A stretch of 5,067 nucleotides of DNA from NCBI RefSeq assembly GCF_000235445.1, contig NZ_JH378839.1:9579-14645 (forward strand), written 5' to 3'. Below, in pieces: positions 1 through 4,229 of the stretch. The translations under genes and the position numbers were made by a program. Source of the stretch: Johnsonella ignava ATCC 51276. Its GTDB lineage: Bacteria; Bacillota; Clostridia; Lachnospirales; Lachnospiraceae. The first letter of the stretch is position 1; each line of letters opens with the position of its first letter. The notes beneath the pieces were generated by a model that worked only from the letters and a program-made list of their open reading frames with translations, was not told the origin of the DNA and did no database searches.

Positions 1-71
1 CTTTATCGGTATTTTCTTTTATGGAAGATATGATATAAATTCTTAAAACTTCACTTATTTTGCTATTCAAA

Positions 72-90
72 AGTAGTAAAATAGTAGTAA
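72..90. repeat. Pair of DR2-like integrase arm-binding direct repeats
   Basis: The octamer AGTAGTAA occurs at 72-79 and again at 83-90, so the copies are 11 bases apart, about one helical turn, and on the same face of the DNA. They lie 15 to 33 bases past the int stop. In Tn916 the N-terminal domain of Int recognises DR2 sites containing GAGTAGTAAATTC near both transposon ends. Both the core sequence and the position next to int therefore fit arm-type sites at the right end of the element. The assignment rests on sequence and position only. Confidence 0.7.
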
Positions 91-104
91 TCCTAATACT
101 TATA

Positions 105-1292
105 TCACATAGCCAGCTTATTAAATTCCTCTTTTACAGTCTGTATGTTGGCGTGGGTATAGTAATCAAGTGTCATTGCTATACTTGCGTGTCCCATAAG
201 ATACTGTAAAGATTTGGGATTAAGCTCGGCACCCGCTAACTTAGTGCAGAATGTGTGCCTTAAGGTATGAAGTGTCATTATCTTAGGTAAGGGAATAATA
301 TTAGTCATATTATATCTTCCAATAAGCCTTGAAAACATAGAACAATACTCTTGTTGAGTTCGTGGATGCCCTGTTCTTGAGACAAACATAAAGTCTGTAT
401 ATCCGTCGATGACAACTTCACTGCTACATTTCCTAAAGCTTTTTACCCTAAGCATAGCTTTATACACTTCCACACTCATGGGTATCTGCCTGATACCGTT
501 TTTTGTCTTTGGCGGAGCGATATATTTTTTACCACAAGATAATAACTGATGGTCTACGTTTATAAGCCTGTTTTCAAAATCAACATCATTTAAGGTTAAT
601 CCGCACAGTTCGGATATTCTAAGCCCCGTACCGAGAAGTACCACAATATCATCATAGTATTTTTTATATACAGTATCCTCTCTGATAAATGAAAGCAGAC
701 TTTCTTCCTGTTCTTTTGTTAATGCCTGTTTTTTAATAGTGGTATCTTCTATAACCGTGCCAAAATCAAAGCTGAAAGGGTTCTTTCTTACGTAGTCCTC
801 TCTGACAGCGGTATAAAAGCAGGCAAGCAAAGAGCGTCTGTAATTTTTTATTGTATTATAAGCATATCCCTTTTCTTTCATACGAAGCACCCAGTCCTTA
901 GCGTCTGATACTTTAACTTTATCAATGCTTAATCCACCCAGCTTATCCTGTTCCAGTATTTTCATAAGATGTTGTCGAACTGTATTAGTGCCTAAACGCA
1001 CATTTGACTTGTATTTTATATGCTTTTCATAAAGCTCCTTTACGGTCATCTGCCCGCCTATGGGATTAATGTTATCTCTTAGGTCTTTTTCTATCTGTGT
1101 GATTTTTTCCCTAAGTGATATGTCATCTTTTTTACCGTTAGGCGTCCTGTCCGTCGGTACAAGCTTCCAAGCATAAACAAACTGTATTTTTCCTAGGTTA
1201 TTAGTATATTTATAAGCATATCTTCCGTCTTTTCTTTGACTCTCTCCCGTGCGTAATACGCGATTTTTATTGTCTCTTCTTTTTTCAGACAT
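105..1292 (-). CDS. int: Tn916-family tyrosine integrase (Int)
   Basis: A 395-residue tyrosine recombinase that cuts and rejoins the element ends during excision and integration; Tn916 Int, about 405 residues, is the model. Residues 1-75 form the N-terminal DR2 arm-binding domain (GESQRKDGRYAYKY near 16-29), 80-175 the core-binding helices, and 185-395 the catalytic domain. All catalytic positions are visible: Arg225 in GTGLRISEL, a hairpin lysine at 262 or 264 in PKTKNG, His342 and Arg345 in LHTLRHTF, His368 in LMGHAS, and nucleophile Tyr378 in LDYYTH. The frame is intact, so the protein should be active. The ATG at 1292 has AAAGGAG seven bases upstream, and the first residues match the start of Tn916 Int. 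It lies 83 bases downstream of xis with its own candidate promoter between them, so integrase could be made without excisionase. Confidence 0.96.
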   Translation of the reverse strand: MSEKRRDNKNRVLRTGESQRKDGRYAYKYTNNLGKIQFVYAWKLVPTDRTPNGKKDDISLREKITQIEKDLRDNINPIGGQMTVKELYEKHIKYKSNVRLGTNTVRQHLMKILEQDKLGGLSIDKVKVSDAKDWVLRMKEKGYAYNTIKNYRRSLLACFYTAVREDYVRKNPFSFDFGTVIEDTTIKKQALTKEQEESLLSFIREDTVYKKYYDDIVVLLGTGLRISELCGLTLNDVDFENRLINVDHQLLSCGKKYIAPPKTKNGIRQIPMSVEVYKAMLRVKSFRKCSSEVVIDGYTDFMFVSRTGHPRTQQEYCSMFSRLIGRYNMTNIIPLPKIMTLHTLRHTFCTKLAGAELNPKSLQYLMGHASIAMTLDYYTHANIQTVKEEFNKLAM

Positions 1293-1339
1293 CTTTTTGC
1301 TCCTTTCTTTTCGGAAAGAGCCTTGATATACTTAAGGTT

Positions 1340-1368
1340 ATTATAACACGGAAGATAATAAGTTTCAG
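1340..1368 (-). promoter_or_regulatory. Candidate int promoter with extended -10
   Basis: On the minus strand the xis-int gap holds TATAAT at 1345-1340 preceded by TG one base away (TGTTATAAT, an extended -10). A -35-like CTGAAA lies at 1368-1363, with a 17-base spacer. Transcription would start near 1333, about 40 bases before the int ATG. Tn916 is known to have a separate int promoter in this place. An independent int promoter would allow integration without making Xis. Confidence 0.6.
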
Positions 1369-1375
1369 CCTGTTT

Positions 1376-1579
1376 TTATATAGCATTTATCGTGTCAATC
1401 ACTTTTTCAAACTGCTTACGTTTAATCTGTATGCGGTTACCGTTCATAATGAGCCAGTTGGCATTGGGATTTTCCTCCGCAAGTTTTCTCAGTTTATTTT
1501 CACCTACTCTAAAATATAAAGAAGCTTCTTCAACGGTAAGCGTATATTTCTCCCATATAGGCATAACTTCTTTACCCAT
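1376..1579 (-). CDS. xis: Tn916-family excisionase (Xis)
   Basis: A small basic winged-helix DNA-bending protein, 67 residues, exactly the length of Tn916 Xis. It binds near the element ends and shifts Int toward excision. The core LTVEEASLYFRVGENKLRKL (about residues 14-33) is the helix-turn-helix, and the following NANWLIMNGNRIQIKRKQFE stretch (about 39-58) is the wing and recognition surface; both are nearly identical to the Tn916 protein. The ATG at 1579 has GAAAGGAA nine bases upstream and gives the same length as the reference. Met6 is a less likely alternative start. It lies between the regulatory pair sigma/Orf8 upstream and int downstream, fitting co-induction of excision. The frame is intact with no missing segment. 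Confidence 0.95.
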   Translation of the reverse strand: MGKEVMPIWEKYTLTVEEASLYFRVGENKLRKLAEENPNANWLIMNGNRIQIKRKQFEKVIDTINAI

Positions 1580-1714
1580 ACATCAAGGTTCCTTTCATCA
1601 GATATATTTTTTCTAAGTAAAGCTGACGGTCTTAGCAAGACCTCACGGGAATTCCACCCCTGCACTTACAGTCCAGCCCTACCCATTGCCTTTACGAGCC
1701 GTTAAGCCCTGACT

Positions 1715-1987
1715 GTGGCTATAGGGGAGTATCATTATAGTATCTGCAAGTCGTCGCCTTACAGGGTGCCAATCCTGTATTTTCTAAAATGGTGTTTATC
1801 GCTCGCCTTTATAAACTTATACATCATTTTTATAAAGGATTATGGCGTACCTTTAGCCCGGCTCTTTACAGATATAAGGTATCCGCTTTACTTTTTATGC
1901 TGCAACGCCGTTATCTTGTGTGCTTTCTTTGTCAAGGTTCATTCCCAAAAGAAATATTCAGATTACGAAAGGGGACTTATAATATGA
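1715..1987 (+). CDS. Possible small membrane protein antisense to the xis leader (weak)
   Basis: A 90-codon open frame on the strand opposite to all other genes. The product would have two hydrophobic segments (about residues 22-40 and 57-75) separated by a short charged loop, with a Lys/Arg-containing tail, so it could be a two-span membrane protein. Against it: the only start is GTG, no Shine-Dalgarno precedes it, and there is no in-frame ATG. For it: the frame is long for a gap and its hydrophobic/charged pattern is protein-like. Tn916 maps list small poorly characterised frames (orf10, orf5) between orf8 and xis, but I cannot confirm homology. It may equally be a chance frame over conserved regulatory DNA. 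Confidence 0.3.
   Translation: MAIGEYHYSICKSSPYRVPILYFLKWCLSLAFINLYIIFIKDYGVPLARLFTDIRYPLYFLCCNAVILCAFFVKVHSQKKYSDYERGLII
1734..1779 (-). promoter_or_regulatory. Candidate xis promoter with upstream palindrome
   Basis: A perfect TATAAT lies at 1739-1734 on the minus strand, but the -35 position reads GTAAGG and is far from TTGACA. Instead a palindrome TACAGG-N8-CCTGTA occupies 1760-1779. Its centre is about 42 bases upstream of the start expected near 1727, the usual place for an activator that substitutes for a -35. A start there gives a leader of about 150 bases before xis. Tn916 is reported to have promoter activity upstream of xis. The activator reading is inference. Confidence 0.35.
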
Positions 1988-1991
1988 ATAT

Positions 1992-2222
1992 TTAGATTTC
2001 AAATACCAGTATTGCTCGCATAATCTTTGAACGCAGGTGGTCTCTTATATCGGTATTTACTCCATAATAAGTATTTCCTGTTTTATCGTAAGCTTTTCTA
2101 AGGGATAAATAGCTTATCTGACTGTCATAATGACATATAACTATATTCATCGCTTCCGGTTCTCCCTTAGTTGCAGATAGGATAATAGGATAAGGAAGCA
2201 ATCCTTTTTCTCTATTCTCCAT
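1992..2222 (-). CDS. Orf8-like helix-turn-helix regulator of Tn916-type elements
   Basis: A 76-residue protein resembling Tn916 Orf8 in length, order and pattern (LPYPIILSATKGEPEAMN near residues 9-26, then HYDSQISYLSL near 31-41). The family is annotated as a short helix-turn-helix domain. In Tn916, Orf7 and Orf8 are thought to act together to raise transcription across the recombination genes and, in the excised circle, into the transfer genes. The ATG at 2222 lies inside the end of the sigma gene (11-base overlap), and only a poor GA-rich ribosome site precedes it, so translation is probably coupled to the sigma gene. The start is fixed by the overlap and the family length. Function here is inferred by analogy; the DNA target is unknown. 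Confidence 0.85.
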   Translation of the reverse strand: MENREKGLLPYPIILSATKGEPEAMNIVICHYDSQISYLSLRKAYDKTGNTYYGVNTDIRDHLRSKIMRAILVFEI

Positions 2223-2646
2223 AGCCGTTTAATCTCTCTTCAATATATTTTTTCAGCAGCTGCAAGCCCTTAGTTCTTTTATACTGTATCGCACTTCTTG
2301 AAAAATTAAGAAGACCTGCTATATCTATGTCCTTTAATTCAGAAAAATAATACATAAATATGATTTCTCTCTTGTCTTCTGGAAGACTTAGAAGTGCTTC
2401 GGATAACAGTTTTTCACTTATGCTTACTTTTCCTATGCTGATTTCATTGTTTAAGTCCTTAAAATACTCATCTAAGGTACACAGGGACTTTTCATCAGCA
2501 CTTGACATATCGGAAAATAAGACTTCTTTTTGACTAAGCCTGTTTAATTCTTTATGTGCATTAGCAGCTTCATTTTTAATGACCTGCTTACAATATCCGT
2601 TAAAGGCACAGCGTATCTCAAATTCGTTGCGTGTTTGTCTATCCAT
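2212..2646 (-). CDS. Orf7-like sigma-70 family factor of Tn916-type elements
   Basis: A 144-residue sigma-like protein. The C-terminal part (about 79-135) is a sigma region 4: LLSEALLSLPEDKREIIFMYYF, then a helix-turn-helix (about 104-126, ending RSAIQYKRTKG). The N-terminal part is a weak match to region 2. Length and pattern match Tn916 Orf7 (about 140 residues), which with Orf8 is proposed to direct transcription of the excision and transfer genes. The frame is open to a GTG at 2694, but the ATG at 2646 is preferred: AAAGGAG lies eight bases upstream and the resulting N-terminus aligns with Orf7. The stop overlaps the orf8 start. Upstream lie a candidate promoter and a terminator-like hairpin, so expression may be controlled by read-through. 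The repressor gene orf9, which neighbours orf7 in Tn916, is absent. Confidence 0.88.
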   Translation of the reverse strand: MDRQTRNEFEIRCAFNGYCKQVIKNEAANAHKELNRLSQKEVLFSDMSSADEKSLCTLDEYFKDLNNEISIGKVSISEKLLSEALLSLPEDKREIIFMYYFSELKDIDIAGLLNFSRSAIQYKRTKGLQLLKKYIEERLNGYGE

Positions 2647-2654
2647 AGCATTAT

Positions 2655-2661
2655 CTCCTTT
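2655..2661 (-). promoter_or_regulatory. Ribosome binding site deciding the sigma gene start
   Basis: AAAGGAG on the minus strand, eight bases before the ATG at 2646. The alternative GTG at 2694 has only a short TAGG before it. This favours the shorter 144-residue protein over the 160-residue reading. Confidence 0.8.
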
Positions 2662-2751
2662 CTTACTATGAATATTTCCTGTTTCCCCTTTCACTACCTA
2701 CAACAACGAAATTTCAAAAATGCCAAAGTTTTTTAGAGAAATTTAAGAAAT

Positions 2752-2786
2752 AAAAAAAGTTCTACATTTTGCATAGTAGAACTTTT
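2752..2786 (-). terminator. Rho-independent terminator or attenuator upstream of the sigma gene
   Basis: A perfect 11-base-pair stem (AAAAGTTCTAC at 2755-2765 with GTAGAACTTTT at 2776-2786) encloses a ten-base loop. On the minus strand the 3' arm runs into seven Ts, the pattern of an intrinsic terminator; on the plus strand the tail is only a short T4. It lies about 105 bases before the sigma ATG and immediately downstream of a promoter-like sequence. It therefore either ends transcription from the cargo side or acts as an attenuator on the sigma operon. The stem is AT-rich, so it may be leaky. Confidence 0.65.
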
Positions 2787-2801
2787 AGGAAAGGCATTTG
2801 T

Positions 2802-2830
2802 ATTATATATTTTTACTATGCCCTTGAAAA
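2802..2830 (-). promoter_or_regulatory. Candidate promoter for the sigma/orf8 operon
   Basis: On the minus strand TATAAT is at 2807-2802 and TTTTCA (four of six -35 positions) at 2830-2825, with a 17-base spacer. The expected start is near 2795, and the terminator-like hairpin begins only about ten bases later. The signal is sandwiched between two hairpins and points at the sigma gene, and no other gene on this strand could use it. Confidence 0.45.
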
Positions 2831-2833
2831 CAA

Positions 2834-2861
2834 GAAACAGGGTAGAAAATTACCCTGTTTC
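2834..2861 (-). terminator. Terminator-like hairpin downstream of the cargo gene
   Basis: A perfect 11-base-pair inverted repeat (GAAACAGGGTA at 2834-2844, TACCCTGTTTC at 2851-2861) has a six-base loop. On the minus strand it is followed by the T-rich tail TTGTTTTC. It is 149 bases past the stop of the cargo gene at 3010 and would insulate that transcript from the sigma operon. On the plus strand no T-run follows. The stem is more GC-rich than the second hairpin but its T tract is interrupted. Confidence 0.55.
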
Positions 2862-3009
2862 CAAATAACGAGCATTCAATATAAAATAAATACCTAAGTG
2901 AAATTTATAAGGCACCATCTAAAATAACGCTAAATAATGGCATACTAATTTTTTCCTCCACATCGCATAAGTAAAATAGTTGTACCACTTAATATACTGA
3001 CTTATATAG

Positions 3010-3873
3010 TTAATACTTTAAACTTCTTTTTCTGTATATAATAATCCACCCCACGATTAATGCAACAAATATAATTAAAGCTATTGGTACATAATATTTA
3101 GTAGGTTTACTTGTTGATGAAGTTCCACTATATACTACATCTTCAGGAGCTGTATTTTCTGCATTACTAGGGGTAGAATAACGCATCTCTGGATATTTTT
3201 TTTGATAATCTGATATAATCCCCTTTATTTCTTCAAGAGTATAAAATCCTGACTTGACAGGAAAACCGTAATAATCCATATCCCATAAAATGCCAATCCT
3301 TATGCTTCCATCTTCAAATCTTTTCACCAATACATTGCTGCCAAACGGGGTGGTCCTATCCATACCGAAAACTAGCAAATCTTTCATACTCGAATTGTAC
3401 TGTTCTCCAAGTAAATTTGAAATCTTTATTGTAATTAAGTCATTTTTATCATATGTAACCCCTGACGCAGGATGCTCTAAAACACCATTTTCATTTTTCA
3501 TAAAATACAATTCTTCATATGTATCATCAGCATTCCATTGCGTAGCAACCCAAATTGCATTAGTTTGGTCTATAGTATCACTATTTGCTTCATCTATAAG
3601 TTTACTTAGTTGATCTTCACTTTCAATTTCGCTTATATTCATTGCTTGGAACACAAAATATGCGTCTGTATTATCTAAAATCGGTACTATTTCTGCCAAT
3701 ACTTCATTTTCCATTGGCTCCTGCATAATTTCACGTGAACGTTCCACACTATATCTATATGCCTCTCTTAACTCATCACTACTTGGTGGTGTCATAGCAT
3801 ACACCTCTCTATTTGAAGATAGTATAATAGCTAATATAAATACAAATACTATAGTTGATTTTATCCTTTTCAT
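3010..3873 (-). CDS. Unrecognised exported, C-terminally membrane-anchored protein
   Basis: A 287-residue protein of no family I recognise. Residues 1-26 are a signal peptide (Lys/Arg start, TIVFVFILAIIL core, VYA before the likely cut). Residues 27-232 form an acidic extracellular domain with no cysteine anywhere, as is common in Gram-positive exported proteins; aromatic-rich motifs include NAIWVATQW (105-113) and LWDMDYYGFPVKSGFY (196-211). Residues 233-258 are a Ser/Thr/Pro/Asn linker, 260-280 a transmembrane helix, and RKRSLKY the cytoplasmic tail. There is no LPXTG sortase signal, so it would stay membrane-anchored. The ATG at 3873 has AGGAGG five bases upstream, a strong site. It occupies the cargo position of the element, is monocistronic here, and sits 153 bases from a likely IS end that may supply its promoter. 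It could be a surface or sensor protein; function unknown. Confidence 0.85.
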   Translation of the reverse strand: MKRIKSTIVFVFILAIILSSNREVYAMTPPSSDELREAYRYSVERSREIMQEPMENEVLAEIVPILDNTDAYFVFQAMNISEIESEDQLSKLIDEANSDTIDQTNAIWVATQWNADDTYEELYFMKNENGVLEHPASGVTYDKNDLITIKISNLLGEQYNSSMKDLLVFGMDRTTPFGSNVLVKRFEDGSIRIGILWDMDYYGFPVKSGFYTLEEIKGIISDYQKKYPEMRYSTPSNAENTAPEDVVYSGTSSTSKPTKYYVPIALIIFVALIVGWIIIYRKRSLKY

Positions 3874-4025
3874 GGTATCCTCCTATCTGTAATAATAGTT
3901 TGTACTGTTATATTTTCCAAATCCTGAACGACCATATTAAAAATATGTATTAGAATCTATTGCCTGAGAACTCACTTTATAGAATGGTGTTACACCCACT
4001 CCAGGATCTTTAAACCAAAATACCC
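3874..4025 (-). other. 5' region of the cargo gene up to the IS end
   Basis: A noncoding stretch that would form most of the leader if transcription begins at the IS-proximal promoter. It contains a short palindrome GGTGTTACACC at 3986-3996, which could be an operator, and several AT-rich -10-like sequences without convincing -35 partners. No gene is seen on either strand. Confidence 0.4.
3879..3884 (-). promoter_or_regulatory. Strong ribosome binding site of the cargo gene
   Basis: A perfect AGGAGG on the minus strand, five bases from the ATG at 3873. It fixes the start and shows that the gene is built for efficient translation. Confidence 0.85.
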
Positions 4026-4046
4026 TAAAGTGAACCCATTTGTCAA
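4017..4046 (-). promoter_or_regulatory. Candidate outward hybrid promoter at the IS end
   Basis: On the minus strand a perfect TTGACA lies at 4046-4041, then an 18-base spacer, then TATTTT at 4022-4017 (four of six). A run of As and Ts at 4050-4068 directly upstream resembles an UP element. The -35 falls in the likely IS terminal repeat and the -10 in the flanking DNA, an arrangement known for several IS3-family elements. It points at the cargo gene and would give a leader of about 135 bases. Confidence 0.45.
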
Positions 4047-4119
4047 GACAATTTTTTTAAAAATTTAAGTTGGATTTCGGAAGAGATTATTCCATCCCTT
4101 TATCCCTTAGTTACCCACC

Positions 4120-4200
4120 AAGTGTGGATATATGAACTGTCAAGGGTGTGCTGCAAAGCAGCTTCCGAAGGAACCCTTTACAGCTCATATATCTGCACTT
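4120..4200. repeat. Long inverted repeat with two inner hairpins (three-way junction)
   Basis: Arms 4120-4147 and 4173-4200 pair over 28 positions, with mismatches at 4136/4184 and 4141/4179 and two G-T pairs near the base. The 25 bases between the arms form two further hairpins: GCTGC-AAA-GCAGC at 4150-4162 and TTCC-GAA-GGAA at 4163-4173. The whole could fold as a three-way junction in DNA or RNA. It begins 30 bases past the transposase stop. No T-run follows on either strand, so it is not a standard terminator. Confidence 0.7.
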
Positions 4201-4229
4201 ATACTACACAAGAGGGAGAAACAGGATAA

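Larger units (their letters stand above)
1580..1991 (-). other. Long orf8-xis intergenic region, probable xis leader
   Basis: This 412-base gap has no convincing minus-strand gene. Read in the direction of xis it contains a 20-base palindrome at 1760-1779 (TACAGG, eight bases, CCTGTA), a consensus -10 at 1739-1734, and a perfect hairpin at 1628-1642 (GGTCTT, three-base loop, AAGACC) about 50 bases before the xis start. The stretch from about 1620 to 1760 is noticeably more GC-rich than its surroundings. A weak opposite-strand open frame spans 1715-1987. The size and internal pairing suggest a regulated 5' leader for xis, but no known riboswitch or RNA family was recognised. Confidence 0.4.
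1..2694 (-). mobile_element. Recombination/regulation end of a Tn916-family integrative conjugative element
   Basis: Four consecutive minus-strand genes reproduce the order at the int end of Tn916: Orf7-like sigma factor, Orf8-like helix-turn-helix protein, Xis, Int. Two DR2-like Int arm sites follow the int stop. Int and Xis are recognisable as close relatives of the Tn916 proteins; for example Xis has the same 67-residue length and nearly the same C-terminal half. The outer boundary was not located: the bases left of 70 are AT-rich and no junction is evident, so the true terminus may lie at or beyond the left edge. On the other side the element presumably continues through the cargo gene and the IS toward transfer genes outside the window. 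The 2694 limit is simply where the recognised module stops. Confidence 0.85.
2647..3009 (-). other. Control region between cargo gene and sigma gene
   Basis: This 363-base gap contains, in the minus direction, an AT-rich stretch after the cargo stop, a very short open frame with GGAGG ahead of it (12 codons, 2943-2905), the hairpin at 2861-2834, the candidate promoter, the second hairpin with T-run, and the sigma ribosome site. In Tn916 the comparable interval holds the divergent repressor orf9. No plus-strand frame of useful size covers this interval apart from one antisense to the sigma gene start, so orf9 appears to be missing. Confidence 0.5.

Noticed and set aside
1392..1616. 74-codon plus-strand frame opposite xis
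   Set aside because: Lies almost entirely antisense to a confidently identified xis; no ribosome site and no protein-like pattern of its own.
1907..1935. TTGACA at 1935-1930 on the minus strand as a xis promoter -35
   Set aside because: The best -10-like sequence (AGATAA) is only 13 bases away, and the 17-base position reads AACGGC.
1789..1995. 68-codon plus-strand frame starting with ATG
   Set aside because: Overlaps the 1715-1987 frame in another phase; lacks a Shine-Dalgarno sequence and has a less protein-like composition.
2554..2736. 60-codon plus-strand frame
   Set aside because: Mostly antisense to the sigma gene start; no ribosome site. It is not an orf9 homologue: no helix-turn-helix pattern is visible.
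2752..2861. Two hairpins considered as a CRISPR-like or satellite repeat
   Set aside because: The two stems have unrelated sequences and different loop lengths, so they are separate hairpins and not repeat units.
3290..3613. 107-codon plus-strand frame inside the cargo gene
   Set aside because: Fully antisense to the 287-residue gene, which has a signal peptide, a membrane anchor and a perfect ribosome site.
3010..3873. Cargo protein as a sortase-anchored surface protein
   Set aside because: The linker-helix-basic tail resembles a sorting signal, but there is no LPXTG or close variant; the residues before the helix read TSKPTKYY.
4115..4143. Second TTGACA on the minus strand (4143-4138) as a promoter
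   Set aside because: It lies in an arm of the inverted repeat and the -10 position reads TGGTGG, so no usable promoter follows.
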